This document shows positions 22,757 to 34,500 of a DNA stretch of 64,000 bases, piece after piece; the stretch's first letter is position 1, and every line of letters begins with the position of its first letter. This DNA is from Apodemus sylvaticus (lineage: Eukaryota > Chordata > Mammalia > Rodentia > Muridae), in NCBI RefSeq assembly GCF_947179515.1, contig NC_067473.1, positions 84,102,013-84,166,012 on the forward strand, written 5' to 3'. The notes under the pieces were generated by a model, which had not been told where the DNA came from, searched no databases, and was given only the letters and a program-made list of their open reading frames with translations. A program made the position numbers and the translations under genes.

Positions 22757-23230
22757 TTTTCACTCCAGATTTTATTCCACTCCCAGTCCACCCTCTGACT
22801 GTTCCACATCCCATACCTCCCCTCTGCCCCTACTGTCTCCACAAGGTTGTTACTGTCCCCATCCCCCACCCTACCAGACTTCTAAACTCCCTGGAGCCTC
22901 CAGTCTCCTGAGGGTTAGGTGCATCTTCTCTGACTGAACCCAGACCCAGTAGTCCTCTGCTGTCTATGTGTTGGAGGCCTTATATCAGCTAGTGTATGCT
23001 TCCTGGTTGGTAATCCAGTGTCTGAAAGATCTTGGGGGTCCAGGTTGATTGTGACTGCTGGTCCTCCTACAGGGTTGCCCTCCTCAGCTTCTTCCAGTAT
23101 TTCCCCCATTCAACCACAGGGGTCATCAGCTTCTGTTCATCGGTTGGATGCAAATATCTGCCTCTGACTGTTTCAGCTGTTTGTTGGGTATTTTGGAGGG
23201 AAGATTAGGATAAACATGCCCATCTATGAT
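22757..23230 (-). mobile_element. Lx-type LINE-1 3'UTR fragment, minus strand
   Basis: Reverse-strand match by eye to the 3'UTR of the Lx-like L1 at 55480-56745: 'ctaaactccctggagcctcc' here versus the reverse complement of 'gactccagggagtttagagg' there; shared blocks around the tripartite 'tgttggaggcc' and 'atatctgcctctgactgttt' follow in the same order. 5'-truncated. Confidence 0.83.
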
Positions 23231-23303
23231 TTTCACATAGAAAACCCCTGAAAAGACAGATAAATTAATGTTTGTACGTGTTCCAATACAAAATAGAGAC
23301 ATA

Positions 23304-23431
<128 letters not shown>

Positions 23432-25030
23432 ATTGCTGTAGCAGGGATCAGTTTTTTTCCTTACAACATGCTCTAGAAAGCCACTGTCTTCTAAAACAAT
23501 CTATCTCTCTCTACAAGTACTTAGACAAGAAAAACCCTGGCGACCAAGAATCTATCTTTGGAAGCAGGAAGTTTCCAGGGCCTCAGGAAATATGGCATTT
23601 ACCCTATGAACTCTTGTGTGAAATCTATGAAACCTTAACTTGCAGCTTTTTGCTTCAGACTCTCTGTAGTGGCATCTACACTTTCTTTTTTTTTTTTCTG
23701 TTTGTTTTCATCAAAGCTCTATAATTTACTTCCTGGGGAAAAATATTTATTCTTCTCTTGAATTTGTTTTGTATTTCAATGACAATAGTAAGTAGTGTGC
23801 CTAGTTCCTGGTGGAGGGTGTTATGTGCTAATAAAAGAGTGATAAGCAAATCCATATATGTCCAGAAAATTCTAACAAAAATGCTACATGAGGCCAATGC
23901 CTTTTAACATGTCAAGACTAAGTTATTTTTCCCTTGATATATGTACTTCAGTTAGGAGACCAAAATAAAACTCAATATACATTTTCATAGTTTTATGCCC
24001 AGAATTGTGTGTGTGTGTGTTATGTGTGTGTTTCAGTGCTTAAGAATAGCAACGATTATAAACCATGGATCCATTGCTTATTTTTATATTATCTCATAGT
24101 AAGGGATTTTCTTATATATGGGAAACATGTAAAATCTGTGAAATATGGGTGAGAACTTTTACCTGAAAAACTAGAGGCAAGCTGATGGGCCTATGAGATA
24201 GTTAACACAGAGTACTTACCAGGAATTTATGAGGCCCTAAGTTTATCATAGCTACACAAATGCAAACTAGAGATGGGCTTTATTGCATATGTCCAAGATA
24301 GATAGTGACTCAGCAAGCTATTTCAAAAAACTGAACTGAGTGATCAATGGCAAATTTTCAAATAGTTCCATGACCTTTAAAACATTTTCTTAAAAACATT
24401 AAAAATGCCATTAGTGTGTGTTGTCTTCAGCAATATGGTCTTAATGATTAAGTACTCGAGGCTAACCAAGAACAATGACAAAAATTTATAGTATCTGAGG
24501 GTTTAATGGAACCTTACTGGTTGACCATCCCAAAAGGGGTAATCCATTCTTGGCACTGGGCTTTTATTTGTTAGCTTGTGGTGTCTAGCAGGGGTACTGT
24601 TGCCATAAGGTAGAGTATTTGCCATTTTAAAGGCAGTGTGAACCTGGGAGGATTAATCCTAAAAATGAGGCAGAGGAAAGTCTCATGCAATTAGCCAAGT
24701 TTATTGAAAGCATCAGACAATTCATACTATCAGCATTAAGAGGAGTCACATGAGTAAAATGTACAATCACAAGGGCAAGCTGCAGCTGGCAAAAACATGT
24801 TTTTCCATAGATACATATAAACAAATAACAATAGTGAGTTGTAATGATTTTCTGAAGTAAACTTACTCCTATCCACTACACTTGGGAGGAACTTGATTCC
24901 AATGAGGAACACATTCTAAGAACAATTCCGTGTTCTAAAGAAACTGAGTTCACAAGACTCTTGTTTTGTTTTGTTTGTTTGTTTTTTGGAATTTTCTCAC
25001 TTCAAAGCACTCAGAAAATTCTTCTAACAC

Positions 25031-25032
<2 letters not shown>
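23432..25032. other. A+T-rich intergenic DNA
   Basis: No coding pattern, SINE or LTR that I can support. Frames at 23676-23897 and 24627-24824 (both minus) have no recognisable domain. Confidence 0.5.
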
Positions 25033-25129
<97 letters not shown>

Positions 25130-25133
25130 TGTG
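25033..25133 (+). repeat. (TC)n then (TG)n microsatellite
   Basis: About 29 TC units followed by about 20 TG units. Confidence 0.98.
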
Positions 25134-26644
25134 TATTAGGAACCTTAGGCACTCACCTGGAAACTCCCATTTTTACTAGGTGGTGCTAGAAGTTGCTGTG
25201 CATAGTGCTGCAAGAAAAAATTAACCATCAGTCTTACTCAGCTATGAACTCTAAGAGCTGCAGTAATGAAGGGCCTGGAGAGACATTGCCCACTGGTACA
25301 ATAGTGACCAAAACATCATAGGATAGCCAACTACTTTGTAATTGGATTTGAGGCTTGCTCCACAAAATTAAATCCATACCTGACACCATTATCAAGGCCC
25401 AGAACCTGAAGCTAGACAGATCTTAGATCTTAGGGGACAATATACTACTGTAATTCTGCTAAATGGATATAGTATTAAACTTAATTTACATGACATCCTT
25501 TCACCCATAGATTAGTGTATTTCTGAATCCTTATCAGAAAATCTTTCTCTCCCAATATATGATGATTATCACAAAGACCCACAACTAGTCAAGGTGCAGA
25601 TAATAAGAGACTGCAGACTCTCTTATAATAAGAGTCTCTATTATAACAAGAGACTGTATTTAGCCACACATTGGACATTTATATTACCCATCTCCCTTCC
25701 CAGACTCATGGATCATTCTGGAAGATAGGGAAGAAAGAGTATAAGAACCAGAATCAATGACTACAAGGAAACAGTGTTTTTTGGACAAAGGATGGTAGTT
25801 GTACATATGAACTCACAGTAATTTTTGACAAAATGAGTAAGAACTATACAAGCTCCAGCCAGATAAAATCCCAGCATCAGAGGAGATGGTTTCCAAATCT
25901 CACCCCTAACTGAGGAGCTATTGGAATTTGATAGGTGCTAGTGCAGGGTGAGTCAGTTTTATATAAAGCATGATCACTGGTAGATCAACCAACCACACTT
26001 CAGTGTAAGATCACACATCCAAAAGCATATGGGAAGTACACATTGAATTTGATTTTTTTCGTTAAAGGATACAAATTTAGAAGGGTAGAGAATGGGAAGT
26101 GAGTCAGGGCAGAGTGGGGGAATTTATGCTCTGCATAAAATATTCAAGAACTAATAAAGGTTCATTAATAGCAGGCACATTTATAATAAATTCAAACTAT
26201 TAGAAGATTAAAACTTAAAAGATGGGCAGTGATAAAGGGGAATTAAGGAGAACATAGTGTGCTGGTACATATGTATTCAAATGCCATAATTGTATTCTGC
26301 CTTAAAAAGTTAATTACAAAAATGTTAAAAGGTGGAAAGCATAAATGAATAACAAATACTAAATCCTCAATGGAGAAAACTAAAGGGCTTTAATCTATTT
26401 GAAAAAAAAAAAAAAGACCTACTAAGAACATTTAAATAGCAATTCTTGTTACCAGTTGGCCCTAAGGTGCTCAATGTCATTTTGGGTAGAAATTATAAAT
26501 AAGCCAAGTACAACTTTCTCGATATTAATGGCTCAGAGAATTGTCAGCAAAATCAGCTCTCCTTATTAGCTCTCCTTTAAGTAGGTGGATCTGGTAGCTA
26601 CTGGCAGTTCTGTGGAACTCTAGTTGTTCTGCCTCACTCACTGT
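25134..26644. other. A+T-rich intergenic DNA
   Basis: No feature supported. 25590-25680 contains a small local repeat of 'aataagagact' type sequence. No open frame of note. Confidence 0.5.
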
Positions 26645-27110
26645 GTTGACTATTCTTCACTATCAACTTGACTATATCTGGAATGAACTACAATCCCGAA
26701 ATGGAGGGCACAACTGTGAGAGATTTTCTGTTTGGTTTAAAGTGGGTAAATTCACTTCTAGTCTGTACCTTCAAAGTTGGAAGATACAACTCTGACATTG
26801 AGGTGTGACGACACACGGGCTTATGATCCACATCTTGAGGCAGGAAAACACACTTTCCATCTGGGCCACACCTTCTGCTGGATGTGGAAGAAAAAAGATT
26901 TTCTCTTTGCCTGATTGTCTTCACCTTGCTAGTACATTCATTACTTCACTGGCATCTGAGCCTACTTCGGAATTCCAGCATACACAGAAGACCAGTTGAG
27001 ATACTAAGCTTTGTGGGGCTGAGAAACTACTAGATCTTGGACTTTCTGTTTATAGCTAGCCTTTGTTGAATTAGTAGCAATGCAGCCTGTAAGACATTAC
27101 ACTAGATTCC
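26645..27110 (+). mobile_element. Rodent LTR-like interspersed repeat
   Basis: Contains blocks of a common rodent repeat I recognise by eye but cannot name safely: 'tatcaacttgactatatctgg', 'gggccacaccttctgctgga' and 'attccagcatacacagaaga' in the expected order. It has the layout of a non-autonomous LTR element. The short frames on both strands are by-products. Confidence 0.65.
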
Positions 27111-27112
<2 letters not shown>

Positions 27113-27156
<44 letters not shown>

Positions 27157-27200
27157 GGTATATCTCTATATATGTTATATGCCATATATCTGATATATAT

Positions 27201-27262
<62 letters not shown>
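27113..27262 (+). repeat. (CTAT)n and (GA)n microsatellites
   Basis: 11 CTAT units at 27113-27156, a TA-rich gap, then about 30 GA units at 27203-27262. Confidence 0.97.
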
Positions 27263-27266
<4 letters not shown>

Positions 27267-27459
27267 GACTAGTATACTCGCTGACTGCTACCTGCTGTGC
27301 TATTTTCCCCCCTCCAGCTCATGGCCACTTCTACTGCCAGCAGCCCAGTGTACCAGCTCTTAGTGTTATCACAATGTAATGGCATTAGCAAGAGTTAGAG
27401 GAGGGTTGCTTAGGTATATTTAAAATAAAGAGTAGGCTCACACATTGCTCTTGTCTCAT

Positions 27460-27835
27460 TTCTGTAGCTGTGATAAAATGTCTTAAGAAGGAGTAACTTA
27501 GGATAGAAAGTTTATTTTAACCTGCAATTTCCAGTTGCAGTCCATTATTTCAGAGAAATCAAGGTAGGAACTTCAAACAGCTTAGTAACATCACATCCAC
27601 AGTCACGAGTAGGAAGATATGAATAAATATATGTGCACTTTCTCACTTGCTCATGACTGACTCAATTTCACCACTTTCATATAGTTTAGGATCCCCTACC
27701 TAGGGAATGGTGTTACCCACAGTTGCCTGCATCTTCTTACATCAATTAACACAATTCCCTGATGCAATATCCATTATTGAAATTCTCTTTCCAGGTGATT
27801 CTAAGTTGTGCCAAGTTGACAGTCAAATCTGACTA
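27460..27835 (-). mobile_element. Rodent LTR-like interspersed repeat, minus strand
   Basis: Left part 'tttctgtagctgtgataaaatg' and right part 'gttgtgccaagttgacagtc' correspond to the two ends of the rodent repeat type seen on the plus strand at 56930-57297 ('tgtcaacttgacacaagc' start, 'gtgtttcactg...' end). Strongly diverged. Confidence 0.6.
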
Positions 27836-29499
27836 TCAAGTACATACAGTGTTCTACCCAGCTACAATCTTTCTATTTGGTCATTCATGCCTGTGCTTCA
27901 CTCCTCTGCCTGCTTTTCCTAGCTACTATGAATATAGGTAGGGCCTGTCATGAACCTAAGAAAGAACATCTGAAGCTTCTGCAGAGTTGCAGTCATCCAG
28001 AAAGGGTAAGGGGCTTTCATAGTATTTGGTGAGAGCAGGGCCTCACAGTCTAAGAACAATATTTTCCCATTCCTTAAAATATATATAATATATATACATT
28101 AGATAATGTATATTTATATATAAAATATATATATATTTCTATGCTTTGCTGAATTGCTGTGCCCCTTCCTAAATATGAATTATAAAAAACTCCCAACATG
28201 TTTTCTCCAGCACTCTCATTATAGTGAAATGTGTCTAATCATGATTATCTTTAAATGAAATTCTGCTGATGGCATTTTTCCAGGATATCTTTATTCTTTT
28301 CATCACACACATATTACTTATTTATGTTGACAAACTGAGCTTTTCCCATGGAACTCTCAAATGGAGACAGTGTCCATATTCTCACATCAAGTATTTCTTC
28401 TAGCAATTCACAATATTTGTTTTAATTCTACTTCCTGTCCCACCATCTCTTTTCATGTCTTTGTTGTGCTTTCATCTTTTTTAACCATTTTTTTGCTTCA
28501 ATAATGAATTTTTATAAAATGTCATGTGTTAATTACTGGTACCCAAGAAGGTAAGTTCACACTTTCTGTGAGAATGGCAGATGTCCAGTGTCTGTCAACA
28601 GCAGAGAGATAATAATATCACCACTGATTCAAGTGTGGCTACTCAAGTAATGATTTGTAAACAAGAGAACCAGTAGAAAGTAGAGTTTGCACTTTGTGCT
28701 TTTTTTAAGTTAATAATCTATGATAAACAAACTCCAAACTGCTGGTGAGAGCAGAGGAACTGACATGCTTGGTCACTGAGGATGATCCACATACGGCATT
28801 TACGTAATGGTTTATAAAATGAAGAACTAGCAGTGGAGTTTGTACTTTGTGCTATTTTTCAAAATAAATATATTCTGAGAATTTAGAATTGAGTTCTGTT
28901 GCCGTGGAACTGGGTTATATAACTGTTGGTGCTAAAACAGTGAAAAGAGAATAAAATATAGTTGGATGAATATGAATGACCATATCCTAAGAAGACAGAT
29001 TCAGGTTACTATGTTCATAGTGCTGTTATAGTGTGATTGAAATGCTCCACTTGAGAAAGTTATAGATCACCATGCTTATTAAGCAAATTAATAATATACT
29101 GAGTCCTTTACTTAGATGACTGACCAAGCAGGCTAGAACCTCAGAAAGGCAAGAGAGTAAATCAAGGTACCATAGCATTTTGAAAGTCAAAAGGCTGAGG
29201 TCATATGGGTCGAAGTTGGGGGATTTTTGTTCATAAGGGGCCCTTTCCCAGCAGAGATGGAGGAGACTTTTGATCAATAAAATACCATACAATTGGATCC
29301 TCTCCATTTGATCTGTAAAAACACTCCACAAGAATCCTTTTCCAAAAGTGAGGGGACCATTTGTTTATATGCAGGATGAAGTTGGGGTGAGGGTGGGGGG
29401 GTCAGGGTAGCCTGACCTTTCCTAAACCACTTCAGTTTAACAGTTTCATTAGGCTTTTATAGTAATAGAACACAAAAAGCCATAAATAATAATACCTTT
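27836..29499. other. A+T-rich intergenic DNA
   Basis: No gene found. A (TA)-rich stretch lies at 28078-28137. A related segment appears twice, at about 28640-28710 and 28800-28870 ('gaactagcagtggagtttgt' near 'actttgtgct'), a diverged local tandem duplication. The 101-codon minus frame at 29026-29331 has no recognisable domain. Confidence 0.5.
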
Positions 29500-29514
29500 A
29501 AAAATACAAGGGTA

Positions 29515-29700
29515 GGGGACTGGAGAAATGGCTCAGCAGTAAAGAGCGCTAACTGCTCTTCCAGAGGTTCTGAGTTTATTCCCAGCAACCACATGGTGTC
29601 TCACAACCATCTGTAGTGGGAACCTATGCCCTCTTCTAGTCTGTCTAAAGACAGCTACACTGTACTCATATACATAAAATAAATATATTTTTAAAATTTC
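29515..29700 (+). mobile_element. B2 SINE
   Basis: 'actggagaaatggctcagca' start, the 'gaggttctgagttta' B-box region, 'ccacatggtgtctcacaacc', tail with AATAAA. The left flank AAAATACAAGGGTAG (29501-29515) resembles 'aaaatacttgggtag' at 35641-35655, beyond LINE-1 copy C. This suggests copy C inserted into the right flank of this B2. Confidence 0.93.
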
Positions 29701-29710
29701 AATGACTTAA

Positions 29711-29723
29711 AAAAATACTTGGG
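29711..29723 (+). repeat. Target-site duplication, left copy (L1 C)
   Basis: AAAAATACTTGGG, repeated at 35640-35652 immediately after the L1 A-tail. Confidence 0.9.
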
Positions 29724-30276
29724 CTGGTGGAGGCAAGTGGGGCTTCCGGGCAGCCAGCAGGAGAAGTCGGTGTGCTCCAGTGAATCCAGCGGGCCCCAGC
29801 GGGAGCCTTCAGGCTCCTGCTTTGGGATCTGAACAAGCTGGGACACAGCACTCGGTCTCCAGGAAGTGCGGGAGACCTGGTGTGCACCCAGAGGCAGTAT
29901 GGGAGCTCACAGCACAGCTCTTTCCTGTGGCACAGAGCTTAGGCTTCAGTCCTGAGGCCTCTGGCAGTAGCCCTCAGACCTCTCCACTTCCGGATCCAGA
30001 TCAGCCTGAGCTGCAACACCACATCTCCAGGTCCTGAAAGAGGCAAGTGGGGCTTTGGGGCAGCCAGCGGGGAGAGGTCTATGTGCTCCGGTGAATCCAG
30101 CAGGCCCCAGCAGGAGCCTTCAGGTGTCTGCTTCTGGGTCTGAACAGCCTGGACAACAACACCGTGTCTCCAGGCAGTGCAGGAGGTAAGCTGTGCACCA
30201 GAGGCCACCTGGGAAGGGGCAGCTTGCACTGGTGAGTCCAGCATTGACAACACCAACTAACACCAGTGAGAACTAG
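29724..30276 (+). promoter_or_regulatory. LINE-1 5'UTR with repeated promoter unit (copy C)
   Basis: G+C-rich leader with internal promoter function in this element family. A segment starting 'gaggcaagtgg' occurs at 29730 and again at 30040, and the following roughly 145 bp match closely ('tgaatccagc', 'gagccttcag', 'ctccaggaagtgc' versus 'ctccaggcagtgc'). The repeat period is therefore about 310 bp, with a partial second unit. Mouse L1 promoters are built from roughly 200-bp tandem monomers; this longer unit looks like the comparable device in this lineage. Function is inferred. Confidence 0.75.
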
Positions 30277-30325
30277 ATGGCAAAAGGCAGATCACAGGAA
30301 CGTCACTGACAGAAATCAAGGCAAC

Positions 30326-31483
30326 ATGGCAACATCTGAACCCAATTCTCCTTTACCAGCATGTCCTGGATACCCCATCACACCAGTAAAACAAGATTTG
30401 GATTTAAAATCACTGGTCATGATGCTGGTACAGGAACACATGAAGGACATACTTAAAGAAATTCAGGAGAAAGTGGATAAAAAGTTAGAAGCCCTTGCAA
30501 GGGAAACACAAAAATCAATGAAAGAAATCCAGGAGAATACAAAAGCCAATAAGGAGGAAACACAAAAAACACTTAAAGAAATACAGGAGAACTTTGGTCA
30601 ACAGGTTGAGGTCATGAAAGAGGAAACACAAAAATCTCTTAAAGAATTACAGGAAAGCACAAACAAGCAAGTGAAGGAGCTAAGCAAAACCATCCAGGAT
30701 CTAAAATCAGAAGTAGAAACAACTAAGAAAACTCAAAGAGAGACAGCTTTGGAGATAGAAAGCCTTGGGAAGAAATCAGTGGACATAGATGCAAATATCA
30801 ACAACAGAATACAAGAGATAGAAGAAAGAATCTCAGACACTGAAGATACCATAGAAACCATGGACTCAACAGTTAAAGAAAATGCAAAAAGCAAAAAGCT
30901 TGTAACCCAAAATATCCAGGAACTCCAGGACACAATGAGAAGACCAAACCTAAGGATTATAGGCATAGATGAGAGTGAAGATTTACAACTTAAAGGGCCA
31001 GCAAATATCTTCAATAAAATTATTGAAGAAAACTTCCCTAACCTAAAGAGAGAGATGCCCATGAATATACAAGAAGCCTACAGAACTCCAAACAGACTGG
31101 ACCAGAACAGAAATACTTCCCGTCACATAATAATCAAAACACCAAATGTACTAAACAAAGAAAGAATATTAAAGGCAGTAAGAGAAAAAGGCCAAGTAAC
31201 ATATAAAGGAAGACCTATCAGAATCACAGCAGACTTTTCACCTGAGAATATGAAGGCTAGAAGATCCTGGGCTGATCTCATGCAGACTCTAAGAGAACAC
31301 AAATGCCAGCCAAAACTACTATATCCAGCAAAACTCTCAATCACCATAGATGGAGAAACTAAGATATTCCATGACAAAACCACGTTTACCCAATATCTAT
31401 CCACAAACCCAGCACTACAAAGGATAATAGGAGGAAAACACCAATACAAGGAGGGAAACTTCACCCTGGAAAAAGCAAGATAG
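30326..31483 (+). CDS. LINE-1 ORF1 protein (385 codons from ATG 30326)
   Basis: Open to the normal stop (31481-31483). Layout in the frame from 30266: variable N terminus 1-50, coiled coil about 50-215 with three 14-residue units (RETQKSMKEIQEN 79-91, KEETQKTLKEIQEN 96-109, KEETQKSLKELQES 118-131), RRM about 226-315 and C-terminal domain about 316-395. ORF1p trimerises through the coiled coil and binds L1 RNA. The usual start, ATG 30277 (homologous to 2630 in copy A), is out of frame because of one extra base within the first ten codons and meets TGA at codon 11. The frame upstream of 30326 has no ATG, only a GTG at 30266. Translation would have to start at ATG 30326 (MATSEPNS), losing about 16 residues of the N terminus. 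Whether it is expressed is unknown. Confidence 0.82.
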   Translation: MATSEPNSPLPACPGYPITPVKQDLDLKSLVMMLVQEHMKDILKEIQEKVDKKLEALARETQKSMKEIQENTKANKEETQKTLKEIQENFGQQVEVMKEETQKSLKELQESTNKQVKELSKTIQDLKSEVETTKKTQRETALEIESLGKKSVDIDANINNRIQEIEERISDTEDTIETMDSTVKENAKSKKLVTQNIQELQDTMRRPNLRIIGIDESEDLQLKGPANIFNKIIEENFPNLKREMPMNIQEAYRTPNRLDQNRNTSRHIIIKTPNVLNKERILKAVREKGQVTYKGRPIRITADFSPENMKARRSWADLMQTLREHKCQPKLLYPAKLSITIDGETKIFHDKTTFTQYLSTNPALQRIIGGKHQYKEGNFTLEKAR

Positions 31484-31542
31484 TAACCTTTCATCAAACC
31501 CAAAAGAAGTTAACCAATCAAATTTAAAAAATAATGTCAAAA

Positions 31543-34500
31543 ATGACAGGAAGTAACAATCACTATTCCTTAATATCTCTTAACATCAATGGACTCAGTG
31601 CCCGAATAAAAAGACATAGACTAACTGACTGGATACGTAAACAGGACCCTACATTTTGCTGCTTACAGGAAACACACCCAAGGGTCAAAGACAAACACTA
31701 CCTTAGAATAAAAGGCTGGAAGATAATTTTACAAGCAAATGGTCTCAGGAAACAAGCTGGAGTAGCCATTTTAATATCAGATAAAATTGACTTTCAACTG
31801 AAAGTCATCAAAAGAGACTCTGAGGGACACTTCTTGGTGGTCAAAGGAAAAATACAACAAGAAGAACTCTCAATCCTGAACATCTATGCTCCAAATGCAA
31901 GGGCACCCTCTTTCGTAAAAGAAACTTTATTAAAGCTCAAAGCACACAATGCACCTAACACAATAATTGTGGATGACTTCAACACTGCACTTTCCTCAAT
32001 GGACCGATCAGGAAAACAGAAACTAAACAGGGACATAATGAAACTAATTGAAGCTTTGGACCAATTAGATTTAACATATATATATAGAACATTCTATCCT
32101 AAAGCAAAAGAATATACCTTTTTCTCAGCACCTCATGGTACCTTCTCCAAAATCGACCATATAATTGGTCACAAGACAGACCTCAACAAATATAAGAATA
32201 TCGAACTAATCCCATGCCTCCTATCAGATCACTATGGAGTAAAAGTGGTCTTCAATAGCAACAAAAACAACAGAAAACCCACATACACGTGGAAATTGAA
32301 CAATATTCTACTCAATGATACCTTGGTCAAGGAAGAAATAAAGAAAGAAATTAAAGACTTTTTAGAACACAATGAAAATGAAGACACAATATACCCAAAT
32401 CTATGGGACACAATGAAAGCAGTACTAAGAGGAAAACTCATAGCCCTGAGTGCCTCCAAAAAGAAAATGGAGAGAGCATACACTACCAGCTTAATGACAC
32501 ACCTGAAAGCCCTGGAACAAAAAGAAGCTATTTCACCCAGGAGGAGTAGAAGGCAGGAAATCATCAAACTCAGGGCTGAAATCAATCAAGTAGAAACAAA
32601 GAGAACCATACAAAGAATCAACAAAACCAGGAGCTGGTTCTTTGAGAAAATCAACATGATAGATAAACCCTTAGCCAGACTGACCAAAGGGCACAGAGAA
32701 AGTATCCAAATTAACAAACTTAGAAATGAAAAGGGAGATATAACAACAGAAACTGAGGAAATCCAAAAAATCATCAGATCCTACTACAAGAGCCTGTACT
32801 CAACACAACTGGAGAATCTGGAAGAAATGGACAATTTCCTTGACATATACCAAATACCAAAATTAAATCAGGACCAAATAGATCATCTAAACAGTCCCAT
32901 AATGCCTAAAGAAATTGAAGGAGTCATACATAGAAAGTCTTCCAACCAAAAAAAGCACAGGACCAGATGGTTTCAGTGCAGAATTCTATCAGTCCTTCAA
33001 AGAAGAGTTAGCACCAATACTCTTCAAATTATTCCACAAAATAGAAACAGAAGGAACACTACCCAATTCCTTCTATGAAGCCACAATTACGCTGATACCA
33101 AACCCACACAAAGATCCAACAAAGAAAGAGAACTTCAGACCAATTTCCCTTATGAACATCGATGCAAAAATACTCAATAAAATTCTTGCCAACCGAATCC
33201 AAGAACACATCAAAACGATCATCCACCATGATCAAGTAGGATTTATCCCGGGAATGCAGGGTTGGTTCAATATGCGGAAATCCATCAATGCAATCCACTA
33301 CATAAACAAACTCAAAGAAAAAAACCACATTGTCATTTCATTGGATGCTGAAAAAGCATTTGACAAAATTCAGCATCCTTTCATGCTTAAAGTCTTGGAA
33401 AGAAGAGGAATTCAAGGCCCATACATAAACATAGTAACAGCAATATACAGCAAACCGGTAGCCAGCATCAAACTAAATGGAGAGAAACTTGAAGCAATCC
33501 CACTAAAATCAGTGACTAGACAGGGGTGTCCCCTTTCTCCTTATCTTTTCAATATTGTACTTGAGGTACTAGCTCGGGCAATTTGACAACATAAGGAGGT
33601 CAAAGGGATACAAATTGGAAAGAAAGAAGTCAAACTATCATTATTTGCAGATGACATGATAGTCTACCTAAGTGACCCAAAAAACTCCACTAGAGAACTC
33701 CTACAGCTGATAAACAACTTCAGCAAAGTGGCAGGTTATAAAATCAACTCAAGCAAATCAGTGGCCTTCCTATACTCAAAGGATAAGCAAGCTGAGAATG
33801 AAATTAGGGAAATGACCCCCTTCACAATAGCCACAAACAGTATAAAGTATCTTGGGGTGACTCTTACAAAATATGTAAAAGATCTGTATGACAAGAACTT
33901 CAAGACTCTGAAGAAAGAAATGGAAGAAGACCTCCAAAAATGGGAAAACCTCCCATGCTTATGGATCGGTAGAATCAATATAGTTAAAATGGCCATTTTG
34001 CCAAAAGTAATCTACAGATTCAATGCAATACCCATCAAAATCCCAACTCAATTCTTCACAGAGTTAGAAAGAGCAATTATCAAATTCATCTGGAATAACA
34101 AAAAACCCAGGATAGCTAAAACTATTCTCAGCAACAAAAGAAATTCTGGGGGAATCAGTATCCCTGACCCCAAGCAATACTACAGAGCAATAGTGTTAAA
34201 AACTGCATGGTATTGTACAGTGACAGGCAGGAGGATCAATGGAACAGGATTGAAGATCCAGAAATGAACCCACACATCTATGGCCACTTGACCCTCGACA
34301 AAGGGGCTGAAAACATCCAATGGAAAAAAGATAGCCTTTTCAACAAATGGTGCTGGTTCAACTGGAGGTCAGCATGCAGAAGAATGCGAATTGATCCATC
34401 CTTGTCTCCTTGTACTAAGCTCAAATCCAAATGGATCAAGGACCTCCACATAAAGCCAGACACTCTGAAGCTAATAGAAAAGAAACTGGGGAAGACCCTT

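Noticed and set aside
29026..29331. 101-codon minus-strand frame rich in Leu and Ile
   Set aside because: Leu/Ile-rich minus-strand frames arise easily in A-rich sequence; no motif, no homologue recognised, no gene context.
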